NCBI GenBank assembly: GCA_014529385.2
Contig: CM043971.1
Location: 32,009,209-32,073,208 of the forward strand
Source of the DNA: Adiantum capillus-veneris
Taxonomy: Eukaryota; Streptophyta; Polypodiopsida; Polypodiales; Pteridaceae
Length of the DNA: 64,000 nucleotides
Direction: 5' to 3'
Numbering within the stretch: the first letter of the stretch is position 1; each line of letters starts with the position of its first letter. The position numbers and the translations under genes were made by a program. Of the stretch, positions 20,391 through 31,502 are shown piece after piece. A model generated the notes under the pieces. It had not been told where the DNA came from. It was given only the letters and a program-made list of their open reading frames with translations, and made no database searches.

Positions 20391-23109
20391 TCATAGCATT
20401 GAAGAGGTGGTCTCTTAGCAGTGTGATTGATATTTTGGCCTCTTGCCGTAAGAGCAGCTACTTGATATACAGGTTTGACTTGTCCTCAATAGTCCTCCAT
20501 GTAGTATTGTGGACTTTCTTCAAGCACATCCATCCCATAGGCGATATTAGGATCTATATCTTCCTCATAGCCTTCCAAACAAGAAATAGATGACTCACAA
20601 CCCACTTGATTCACAGAAGTGATTCTCGGATGTGGTGGTTGCGGTCCTAGCACTGGGGGTGGTAAGGGTGTTGTTTGAACAACATTTTGGGCCCTAGGGA
20701 CCATGTGTTGTGCTGTTTGTTCAAGAGGTGGGGCCGGCATCAATGCAGGCACTCGAGGTGTGTCTGTCCATGCTAAGGTTGGTCTATTGGCCATCGCACG
20801 CTTAAATACTATGCAATCCTTAGCTTGATGACCATACCTTTCACATGCATTGCAGTTCCCATTGAATTTTACTCTAAAAGTAGGGCATTCACTAGTACTA
20901 TGCGGTTCATAGCATACTGAGCACCATTGTTGCTCCCTTCTTGGATACATATGATTGTATTGCGGAGCACAATTGTCTTTAAGACTCTCTTGAATAGCCT
21001 TGGTGAGATCTGCTAAAGTCATCTCAGATATCTTTGGCTCCTTAGCAATAGGCTTTAGGGTCATTGGTTGATGCCCTGATGCTTGTGAGCTAATAGATTT
21101 AGACTCAACAGACACTCTTTCTTCTTGAATCATTAAATTATCCTCCAATTGGATCGCATTGGTGGTGATTGCTTCCCAAGTGGTGATACCTCTAATGACT
21201 AGGCCATTGTAGATATCCTCATGTCGTAATCCCCTAATGAATCTATCAAGCAATTGGTTATTATTGAAGCGCTCATTTGGATTACAACGAGAATTCAAAT
21301 GCTTCAAGCGACTTATAAAGTCTCTCACCGACTCTCCTTCCTCTCGTTGGGCTTTCTTCAGCTGAGAGGCTACACCCCAAAGTACTCCCTCTCGTATGTA
21401 TTCTTTTAAGAACAGTCTCCTAAGAGTAGGGTAAATCGCTTTTTCTTCCACCCTTAGGGTTCTATACCAATCCCCAGCCTTTCCACTTAAGGTTAGGCTT
21501 AAAGCATTGCTCTTATGTAGGTCATTGTGTTCTCCTAGAGAATCGCATATTTGTTCAAACACTTCGATATGCTTTCTCACATCCCCGTCTCCACTAAATT
21601 TTTGTGTGAGCTTGGCTATTTATACTGCCTTACTTCTAGGCTCTCTATCAGGCGTGTTACGCATATTCTCAGCAATAGATCAACCAATAGCTTGAGAAAA
21701 TGTTGCCAAGTCACCTAAGTGAGCAGGCACCGTGGGTGAAGGCGCTCCAGAGACTACATGTGGAGTAGGTATTGGCATTGGGCTTGGCGCATAGGAAGCC
21801 CTTGGGTTCTACGTTGGGTACGATGTTGTGCCATGTGGTGGTTCATAGTTCATATGAGTGTCCCTAGGCATAGCAGACGTCGGATGTGACATGCTAATGC
21901 TAGCCGGTATAGTCCCATGAAAATAAGAACTTGTGTATTGTGGTTGTGGAGCATAGGTAGTTGAAACAATGGGAGGGGTAGGGACTACATGAGTACGTGG
22001 ACCCATAGGTGCATACAATTGGTACACACTTGTAGGTACTATTGCAGGCATTGAGCTACCATGTAGCGGTGCTTTACTAACAAACGAGGTCCATGGTGTG
22101 TTTCTTGGCATACCCATCATAGGGGTAGGCATGGTATCCGTGGTGTCATCCAGGGAAAGATGAGCTAGACTTGGAAAATTAAAGCTATCACTTGTGGGCT
22201 CAGATTGCATTGAGACCCCTGGCAAAACAACATATGGGGGATCGATGGGACTCACTGGGGGAGTCTCCATTTGTGATAGAGTGGGTTGTTTCCCTTTGCC
22301 TGTGTCTAAAAATCGCATAGGACCTGTCGAAGGTATGTTTATTCCTCGATTTTGCCTCTCGGACTGGATAATCCTATGGATAACATTGCAGATCATGTGT
22401 TGTTGTTCCTCTAGACTAGTGGCACTAGATGTGGATTGTACAACTTCTAACCAACCCACATGGTATGTGTAGCCCATGTATAGGTCGGTCAAAGTCTCCG
22501 TGTGTAGGTCATATTCCCAATTTTCATTGAGAAATACCCCGTCCAAACTTGGTGTACTAGAGGGTTGCCGTGAGGTGGATGCAATGTTGCTTCCCGTGTT
22601 TTGACTTTTAGTCACCGCTACCTTAGAGGCGACTTTGGAAGGTGGTAGCTCGGTAGGGCCCTCATTAAATGAGGTAGGTAGAATGTCCACGTGGACACTC
22701 TGAGGGAGTGTGGGGTTTACAGGAGATGTCAATGGTGATTCTACTTCCCCACCTCCTTCGTTTACTTCACTAGCGTAGGTTCAGAGCGCATAGCTCTACT
22801 AAAAGTTTCCATCAAACGGCTAAAAACACTAGTTCCAGGTTGTTGGGCCCAGCTAGGTACGGTTTCATTTGTTCCCCCGGGGCTTTGTGTAAGATGCTCT
22901 TCCATAATATCGTAGTCAGAGGAAGAGTCACTAGCTGCTATATTTGGGTCTTGGGTTGCACTACCTTGGGTCCCCGCCAAGGGCGTAGACCCTAGCGTGG
23001 AAGGATAGTGAGTACCCCCGTAAATCGAAGCACTAGCTAGTTGTTCGGACTCTAGCACACGACCAGAGCGTAGATACATGTGCTTTGGGTGCCCTACAAG
23101 TGTCGGCAA
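20391..23109 (-). pseudogene. element A gag, interrupted
   Basis: The frame starts near 23109 (MPTLVGHPKHMYLRSGRV), shifts at about 22750 and goes on from 22732. In-frame stops occur at 21809 and at two places between about 21620 and 21690, and then at 20486. 22732-21809 is Pro/Thr/Ser-rich. 21580-20900 is a gag capsid domain (LSGKAGDWYRTL, YIREGV, EGESVRDFISRLKHLNSRCN). Zinc knuckles follow at CSVCYEPHSTSEC, CNACERYGHQAKDC and, past the stop at 20486, CYECGGPHRVAEC. With the one in the next frame this makes four knuckles in a row. The stops show this copy cannot make full-length gag. Confidence 0.85.
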
Positions 23110-23856
23110 GTACCCTCAAAGGTTACTTGCTTTGTTTTGTGGGTGTTTTGCACCCCGTTTTCTACTTGATTTTTTCTTGTTTTTGATGTTTTTTTTAATG
23201 TTTGATTTTTTTTTATTAAAGTGTGTGATAGCTCAAAACGAGCGTATCACTTAGAGGATTGTTGTGTGCTTTACAGCACAATTTTCGGACATCTGACGTT
23301 CCGTTGGTCCTCAAAAAATCGAATTTTAGCTACGTGTGAAGCTAAAATTCATTTTTTTAAAAGGCGACTGAGGCCTAGGCCTGAGTGTGAGCTTGGGCTT
23401 GGGTCTGGGAGATATTCCCGATCCCGGTCCTACCTTTAAATTTTATTTTTTATTTTTTTTCTTTTTGTTTTAGAATAAGGTCGCCGCGGCAAAGCGCGAG
23501 AGCACACACACACTCTATCTACCTACTTCTAACTAATACACTTACTCTTACACACTAACACACTCTAATAACTCTCACTAATCTACTTTCTACTTACTGT
23601 ACACAGAAAACTAACTACCTTAATACACAGAGAATAAACACTGAACCTTTGAAATCTCCATTAACAAAGAAAACTAACTACCTTAATACATAGAGAATAA
23701 ATACAGTACCTTTGAAAACTCCATTAATTAAAAAAACACACAGTATAACACCAAATCCCTCTTCACAACACACACACGCTCCTTCCTTGCCTTTCCTACA
23801 ATAGAAATTGCACCACGGAGAAGCACAGAGTGCTACTCGAGCTTGGTGTATGGCAT
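23110..23856. other. element A untranslated leader
   Basis: About 750 bp between primer site and gag with T-runs and a CACACA/CTAATACAC-type low-complexity part (23505-23720). A ~45-bp block with ACTAACTACCTTAATACA is duplicated near 23607-23650 and 23664-23705. I see no gene. Confidence 0.6.
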
Positions 23857-23874
23857 TCCCCGGCAACGGCGCCA
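23857..23874 (-). promoter_or_regulatory. element A primer binding site (tRNA-Asp)
   Basis: The minus strand reads TGGCGCCGTTGCCGGGGA just after the 5' LTR, complementary to the 3' end of plant tRNA-Asp. This is the usual primer site of Athila/Tat elements. Confidence 0.95.
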
Positions 23875-23878
23875 AAAA

Positions 23879-24106
23879 TGTGCGCGTATGTCGCACGTGT
23901 CAATGCAAGGAACTTGCCGATACACCGTGTGCGAGCCACAAATGGATCCAAGCACACAACAAGCCTAAACTAGTAAGCTCAAAGAAGGCGATGGTGTGTC
24001 ACTCACCGCTCTACGCTTGCTTCGTGGAGGATTCCTCGCCGCGAAGAAGAAGGAGACGCCGCTACGCCGCGCTCAACCGCCTCACCGCCGCCGTGCCGCC
24101 GCAATG

Positions 24107-24148
<42 letters not shown>

Positions 24149-24489
24149 ACACATACACACACACACAAGGAGGTGAAGAAGAAGAAGATGGAGATGGAGA
24201 TGGAGCAAGAGCACTCTTCTATTGCACAAATGAGAGAATGAGTGAATTTTAGGTTTAGTTGACTTTTATATGAGCTCGCCCCATTCACACTTGGACGCCC
24301 ATGCTTAGCCAACTAATCCCTTGAATGTTCCAGTTAGAGTGTGCCTCTCATCGGCGATCACTCTTACCCTTTTCCTATTGGACCGACAAGCCCGGTACCT
24401 GACTCTACCAAATAAATAATATAATGTCCGCCGTAGGTTACAACGTCTGTCGTAGGTAATAGGGTGTCCGTGAACCGTGAGGGTTAATA
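23879..24489 (-). repeat. element A 5' LTR
   Basis: Matches 11121-11814 apart from shorter CT and CA runs (24107-24168) and about ten substitutions. The terminal TG of the minus strand has become TA. Confidence 0.93.
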
Positions 24490-24622
24490 GAGAGAGTAAT
24501 AATGATAATCGTAGGAACAATCCCAACAAGACATCTTGAAAAATGATAGATCTATCCCCCAAATCTTGAGCTCGACCTTAATGCTCAATGAAAAAAATGA
24601 ATGTAACACACTTGTGTGTGAC

Positions 24623-24679
<57 letters not shown>

Positions 24680-25032
24680 AGAATAAATCCACAACAGCAT
24701 TAATAGCCACAAAATCACAAAGGATTTAAGAAAATAAAAGACTTGCAGTTACAGGTTTAATCACAAAAGCAACCTTGCGGCTATAGTTTTGTAGCTATAA
24801 TCACCTTCGCAACAGTTTTACTAATAAAGCAAACAAGAAATATCTCTTATCCACCATCTACAAATTAGACATATCCCACTTTGAGAACATTTTTCAATGA
24901 TATATCCTTGACCAGACTATGAATGGTGGGGACCATGGCTATGTGGTAGCTTCCGCAACTTCCTCTCATATAGTTAGCCTTCATAAGTCTTAAGAACCAA
25001 GAGGATAAAGATGAAGGTAACAAGCATAAGAA

Positions 25033-25067
<35 letters not shown>

Positions 25068-25072
25068 CTCGG
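24490..25072. repeat. simple repeats; no gene seen
   Basis: (GT)n at about 24625-24677 and a G-run of about 35 at 25033-25067. Between them is AT-rich sequence without a credible ORF. A perfect G-run of this length may also be an assembly weak point. Confidence 0.8.
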
Positions 25073-25470
25073 GACTAAGTGGCACGGGCATGGGAGGGTG
25101 GGATCTACGGTCGGGGGATTGTGGATCGTAGATCTAGAATGCGAGTACCCTAGATTACTTTTGTAATCTAAGGTACCCATGTTTCGAAAGTAATCTAAGG
25201 TACCCCATTTTGAGGGCGTGGGTTTTGAACCTGTGACCTCACCCATGAGAGGGACATACCCTAACCACTTCGTCATGCGCGCATTCTGAAACTTGGGGGC
25301 CCTAATTTACTTAGAACATGTATGCAAAGCGACGACAGCCGAAAGTAAGTACCTTAGATTACAAAAAGTAACTAGGGTACCCTAGATTACTTTCGACGCT
25401 GCCACCCATATCTACCGCCCACAATCCCCCGGCCGTAGATCCCACCCTCCCATGTCTGTGCCACTTAGTC
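25073..25470. mobile_element. ~398-bp TIR element (MITE-like)
   Basis: The ends are long inverted repeats: GACTAAGTGGCAC from 25073 pairs with GTGCCACTTAGTC ending at 25470, and pairing goes on through CATGGGAGGGTGGGATCTACGG and beyond, about 60 bp per arm. Inside are repeated GTACC/TTAGATTAC words. It lies exactly between a G-run and an (AG)n run, so no target duplication can be read. It encodes nothing. A tRNA-related block lies inside. Confidence 0.8.
25190..25285 (-). mobile_element. tRNA-related SINE head inside the TIR element
   Basis: On the minus strand GAAGTGGTTAGGGTATGTCC resembles an A box and, ~30 bp later, GGTTCAAAACCC a B box. It is a tRNA-derived promoter without a foldable tRNA. 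Either a SINE inserted in the MITE or the MITE took up a tRNA-like promoter. Confidence 0.5.
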
Positions 25471-26163
25471 AGAGAGAGAGAGAGAGAGAGAGAGACGGTA
25501 GTGGGCGTGCAAAACTAACTCTCTACTAAAGAATGAACATATACATTGTTTATTAAGCCTTGTACACTCATGCAAAATTTAACCACTACCACCTAAATTA
25601 ATGATGACCACACACCTATCAACCACTAGAACATTTGGTGCATGGCATGCATGCTCTAAGTGCTTATTCCCACTGAAGGTGGTCGTATGCTAACATTCCC
25701 CCCTTCACACCGCTGGCTACTGTGGACATGTCACATAGACACATGATAAACAACAACGTGGTAAAGAGGAGAAGTTCTCCATGGACAACAACATAGGATT
25801 TTTGTGTGTACTTGTATCTGTAGAGATCATAGGTTTTGTGTGGATCATAACATTCTTGTTCTAATTCTAATTTGGAAAAATTACATCTTCAATCAAAGGC
25901 AGCAACAACCTCTACGCATTAATACAAAAATTTAATTAGCAATGGAAGGTTTTGCTATAGTAACATTTCTAAATAGATTGAGATGCACTTTGCAACGAAG
26001 AATTTTAAGAGTGTTAACAGCTCTTCCATTTGCAACGGTGGTCCATATTCAATCAAGACTAAGCCTCTTTTTTTTTTTTTCCCAAAGCAAGAGCTTCAAT
26101 CATGATCTATATTTTATGATTTGAAACTTGTACACGCACGTTGATTGACTTACTCTCCTTGCA
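25471..26163. other. (AG)n and gene-free stretch
   Basis: 25471-25494 is (AG)12. The rest is AT-rich with no credible ORF; a T-run lies at 26070-26080. Confidence 0.5.
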
Positions 26164-26359
26164 TGGCGTGGTCACGTGAGGCTCAGTTATCAGTAACTTG
26201 CAATTGAGCCTCAGCAAATGTAATTGTGCCAAAATAGGCATAGTAGCAAATTTGCAAGCATAGTAGAACTGAGCCGGCACAGCTCCATGCACGTGACCAC
26301 AACGCAGACTCAGTTATTTGTCCAAATAACTGATAACTGAGCCTCGCATGACCATTGCC
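26164..26359. mobile_element. ~196-bp TIR element (MITE-like)
   Basis: The left end GGCGTGGTCACGTGAGGCTC pairs with the complement of the right end (GAGCCTCGCATGACCATTGCC), followed by CAGTTATCAGT on both arms. A third, inner copy of the GTGGTCACGTG core occurs inverted at about 26288-26305. It is non-coding. Confidence 0.7.
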
Positions 26360-26934
26360 TCAAAAAGAAAGACATCATATACATGATCCCTAGCCCGGCC
26401 CATTAGTGTGTCTTGAATGTAAGTATGTATAACTAGAGACATTAGTACTAGGATTCTATAGCCTTGCTTGCTACAAAAAAGAGAAAATTTGAGTTCATAA
26501 AAGCACAAATCTTAGATTTTCCCATTCAACAAAAAAACTTCTCAAGAACATATTGTGCAAAAGACGTGGGGAAGACAAATGAGAAGCTTGATGAGATTTT
26601 TCTTCACTCCTAAACCTTTTTCTCTTTTAATCTCCGAGAAATATGCAAAATTAGAATTTCTTTGATCCCCATACTCTCTTTTGCGCTCCTAGAGAGGATC
26701 ACGCCTCAAGTGTGGGCAATCCCAACTACTAGGAAGTCAACAACCACACTATCATAAGCAAGAGGCTCAAAGGGGAGGGTCTTGCTCCCCGCCCCAACAT
26801 GGATATCGTCTCTTATATCATCATACTACATGGTCCTTGTACTCACAATGTTTATGTTCATAAGAGATGCCCATATCTTGTCCTTCCTAAATCATATCAG
26901 GACCTGAGTGGCATTAACAAGATTCCCTCTTCTT
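26360..26934. other. gene-free stretch
   Basis: AT-rich, no credible ORF and no repeat that I can pair. Confidence 0.35.
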
Positions 26935-27640
26935 CTTTCACAAGAAGATTTAGAAATTTTCTCATGTTGGAAAACGGAGTCTTTTTCATACAATGCATTA
27001 CATCATGAGCTTCTACTCGAGAGGCACCACATACCTAGCTAGGTACGATTGGGGGCTAGGTATGCGATGCCTCCTTCACAGAAGCTCATGATCTTGAGGT
27101 AAAGTCACAATGTGGAAATTATTGTGAGAATTTGTCCAAAACTTCTTGTGTTTATACTTGTTTTTCTTCCTATAGGTGTGCTTTTGCATACATAGCAACC
27201 ACGTTAGCATGCATCCATCTTTTCTTTTCCAAGTAAGCTTTTCAAGTGTACAAAACACCCTACTTTGCCAAGAACACTTAACGTTGACTAAAATTTCAAA
27301 GGCCAAGACTTCTAAGTGGCATTCATATGATTAATGAGGGCAAAAGGCATTTTGATTGCATATAAGATTTTGAAATCACTCACAAGAAGTTTTTGACAAA
27401 TTCTCACAATAATTCCCACTTACCTCAACATCATGAGCTTCTGTGAGGGAGGCACCGCATACGTAGCTAGGTACGATTGGGGGCAGGGGACCGCCGGCCC
27501 CTGCCCCCAATCGTATCTAGCTAGGTATGCGGTGCCTCCCTCACAGAAGCTCATGTTGTTATACGTTGTATGAAAAACACACAAAAAGACATTGTTTTCC
27601 TACATTAGTAAATTTCTAAATCTTCTTGTGACTGTGATAC
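26935..27640. repeat. ~700-bp foldback with two embedded palindromes
   Basis: The outer ends are reverse complements: CACAAGAAGATTTAGAAATT near 26938 pairs with AATTTCTAAATCTTCTTGTG near 27612-27632. Pairing goes on through CTTTTTCATACAA, a hairpin unit, and CACAATAATTTCC/TTGTCCAAAACTTCTTGTG to about 27160 and 27390. Each arm holds a hairpin with arms reading CATGAGCTTCTGTGAGG and GGCACCGCATAC..TAGCTAGGTACG: a decayed one at 27003-27092 and a nearly perfect one at 27430-27555. A hairpin MITE that sat in a sequence that was later duplicated in inverted form would explain this. Confidence 0.8.
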
Positions 27641-28182
<542 letters not shown>

Positions 28183-30557
28183 CGGGGATGATGAATGATG
28201 CCTAAATTGGTAATAATGATTTTCTCTAAACTTTTTGAGTAAGCAATATAAAGTAAGAGAAGATGCATAGGGTTATTTTCCAACCAACTGTGTCTTGAAG
28301 CCATATGTTCATTCGGTGTAAACTTTTCTTTAATGTTTATGACACCGACTGAGATAAAAATAAGATGAAATTATCCTTGTTTTACTTTCTTCCACAAGCA
28401 AATGTCCTTTGTAGATGTGTTCAATCTTTTGTTTAGTGTTGGCTCAACAGACTACTCTTGTAATAAGACAAAAAATAATAATATCAGTGATTAATAATCA
28501 TAATTATTCCATAAAATCTCCCCAATCTCGAAAAATTAAAAATCCTTTCAAAACATCTCGAGTGCATAAGTGAAGGGTGAGTTTAGGAAATGAAAAGACC
28601 ATGGAGGTGGAAACTCAAAAGACTTATTGTGTGCATATAAATAGAGATGGTCGATGCACCTTATACATTTGTGTTTTTCTTCTTACTTTTCTTTGATCTA
28701 GCGTTTTCAAGCCATTGGAGCCAATAGGAAAACCCTTTTATAATGATATGATCGTTTGCATACTTATTCATTACTTGTGTGTCACATCTGCTGCAAATGT
28801 AGGCCATTTTAGACCTTCAAAAATCATGTGAAACATTTTGATCCATAAATGATGTCAATTAATATCAAGAGCATCAATGTTTGCTTGTAGCAAGGCTTGC
28901 AATAAGAGAGTATTTTATGAGAAGTTGCATAAAAAAGGAGGTTGACATCAACAATGTAAAAATAGTATCCCTTTGAGCCCATAGGTTCGATGCAATCTAC
29001 ATTCACATGTAAAATTTTAGTGTTGTACCACATTTCTGTCAAAAATGGGCGGCTTCAAAAGGTATTCTTGCTCTAAGTCAAGATCAACATCCCATGATAG
29101 GCTTGTATTTTCCTTGACGCTTACTTCATTGCGTCTTGCATTTTAGAGAAATGCCAGATGCTTTCTCTCATGTTTATATTTGATGCTCCTCACAATCAGA
29201 AGCATCGAAGCATATCATTTTTCACCATGGTCTTGGGTCATTTTGGCCTTTTCCCAAGGTATTCAGGAAGTGCTACCATATGGTCGCACATAAGTGTACA
29301 AGAGGGGGGTTTAAACTTTACAAAGGAGGGTCCCGTACTTAGAGGTTAAAAAGGCAGTTTTGGTGCATGCAAGTGATGTTTCCCGAGAACTAATGGTGAA
29401 TCCCTAGGTATCTTTCTAGCTTCTCGATTGCACTTTGGCACCGTCTTACTGATCCATTACGAAACTTCAATAAAATGTGATATAGATATTGCCTTACATG
29501 CATATCTACAAATGAGCAATCAATTTATTTATTTGAATGCCTTCAGTTTTTTATCAAAGAGGCTTTCAAGTAAATAGTCTTTGTTGAAAATGAATGGGCA
29601 TCATACATTCCAATGCAATTTTCCTCGATGGGATAATTTGCAGAACTTTCTTAAAAGTAATTCCATTTATAGAAGTGGCCAGTATTCAATGTATGAGCAT
29701 TCTTGCATCTTTTTCAACAATATTTCACGTTCGGCCAACTTTGGGCTGAAGAAATGTCATGAGTACTCACAAACTAACTTGCCATTTTGAAGTCCATGTA
29801 CATAAGGTGTTCAACACAATGCTTGGCACAAGTGTTGGCATTCTCCCAAGAATTAGGTGTGAAGAGAACTGTACCTAGCTCTATTGATCAAAATTTTATG
29901 CACTGAACATGATTAAAAAAAGTTTACACTATACATTATACAACGATAACTAAATCCAATTCGGCACTTGCACATTTGCCGTGAGTCAAGGGTGTACCTC
30001 CTCATAGTATTACCCTTGAACAAGAGGATGGACACGAGCACAAAACTTGGTGGGGTAGGTTAATATGAACAGGTATAAGTGAAACCATTAAAGGCACTAA
30101 TTGGAACCAAATCACAGCTCTAAAATCTAAAAACAGAATCACAGCAAGAAAGAGATTCAATATGTGAGATTGAAAGAAATCCACATGTTCAATGAGCAAA
30201 AGCATGATCTGCAAATGCAACAGATGCTAGCTTTAATTAAAGCCCATCAATCTAAAGATGCCCTAGTCAGATAATTCCACTATTTCTCATTGATTTGCTT
30301 GATGAAAGAGCCCCACGTACTATACATGCCACATGCAATGCATGGAATGGTTATGCTACCTTGGCCAGCTGTCATCTATTCCCTGCAAAATTGGCACATC
30401 GTACCATTGCAGTGCTGGCAAGTATGCGATATAAGCTTGTTCAATTTGCCCACATACAAGAGGATAATTTTGAATCATCAGCTACATTAAAAAAAACCTC
30501 TATATCTTTCAGAAAAGAGAATCCAAGACTTCCTGCCACTTCTAATGTCAGAAGTAT
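28183..30557. other. 2.4-kb stretch without recognised genes
   Basis: AT-rich unique-looking sequence. The minus strand around 28830-29040 has a weak hint of a Copia integrase-like segment (VDCIEPM then GYYFYIVD), too short and broken to call. No terminal repeats, tRNA or simple repeats were seen. Confidence 0.3.
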
Positions 30558-30791
30558 TTAATCATCGTCCTCAGACTTATCAGAATCTTCCTGCTCTTGC
30601 TTCGAGATTATCTTCTCAAGAAATTCTCTCCTTACTCTGTCCGCTACAGCATCCTTGGACCCCTCTGCATCATCACCCGAACCCACAAGCACTGGACCGT
30701 ATTGACATAACGTAAATGCCACATCTGTAGAACCACATTTCAAACACCGTTTCAATGTCTCAGGCTTCTTTCTCGCAAGCAAGATAGTCAA
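30558..30791 (-). CDS. possible terminal exon, unknown protein
   Basis: A minus-strand frame ends in an acidic tail (EQEDSDKSEDDD) at the stop at 30558. Before that is a compact part with CLKCGSTDVAFTLCQYG, one CxxC pair, and a charged helix (ADRVRREFLEKIISKQ). The composition differs from the transposons around it and looks like the end of an ordinary eukaryotic protein. A plausible acceptor (TTGCTTGCGAG) lies at about 30772-30782. No upstream exon was found within the window. I do not recognise the family. Confidence 0.3.
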   Translation of the reverse strand: MTILLARKKPETLKRCLKCGSTDVAFTLCQYGPVLVGSGDDAEGSKDAVADRVRREFLEKIISKQEQEDSDKSEDDD

Positions 30792-31477
30792 TCAGTTTGC
30801 AAGCCCGGTTTATTAAAAAAGCTTATCTTCATAAACTGATTATTGATTCTCTGTTCTTACATTAGAAAATAACAACTTTAATTGGCAATTCCTTTAAGCT
30901 TTAAGCTTGAAGCCCCTTCCTTCAGCGCACACGCACACGTATGCCCACCTGTGCACACTACAATTGCATCAGCCCTACCTGCTGACAGGTGGGTACTACA
31001 CAATTTCAAACCATACGTATGTGGAAGGCACTTTTTCAATTAGATCATCTAAGGTACAAGCATCAATTGACCTAATGAATACAAGATCTTGGGAAGAAGA
31101 GATGCCACGTCCTTGGAGAGCATTGCCTAGGGCTATGCCAGGGCATGTACAGAGATCGATATGGATATCCAATCAAGAGGATGGTCGATGAACGCAAGGA
31201 GTGGCACATCATTCAATTCAAACCACACATCATTAGGCCAACTATGTATGACCATTTGACACCTATGGAGGCACCAAATGACTTTAGTCACAATCCAAGC
31301 GCGTGCGAAACTCTGCATAGAACGCGGCACATTTTATGGCCACTTCTCCATAAACAGGTCGAGTAATATTGACATACCGATACAGTAAGCATGAACTCTT
31401 ATGTAAATAAGTGTATGATCAACCAACCTTTACAAGACAAGAGAGCAAAACACTTATAGGAGAACATCCCTAGAATC
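30792..31477. other. stretch with coding-like fragments
   Basis: A plus-strand frame at 31145-31366 reads YRDRYGYPIKRMVDERKEWH and onwards, of ordinary protein-like composition, with a second fragment in another frame at 30907-31191. Neither has a start or a known domain. They may be remnants of a gene that LINE E has split, because the sequence right of 61280 originally joined directly here. Confidence 0.25.
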
Positions 31478-31494
31478 CAGAACGGTTTCCTCTT
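31478..31494. repeat. LINE E target duplication, left copy
   Basis: 17 bp identical to 61264-61280, directly next to the poly-A end of the LINE. Confidence 0.9.
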
Positions 31495-31502
31495 TTTTTT
31501 TT

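Noticed and set aside
25033-25067. Quadruplex-forming G-run as a regulatory element
   Set aside because: A homopolymer beside a TIR element is better explained as a microsatellite or sequencing-sensitive run; nothing ties it to a gene.
28824-29042. Possible Copia integrase fragment on the minus strand
   Set aside because: VDCIEPM and GYYFYIVD are only loosely similar to the Copia core; no zinc motif, no LTRs and no RT nearby.
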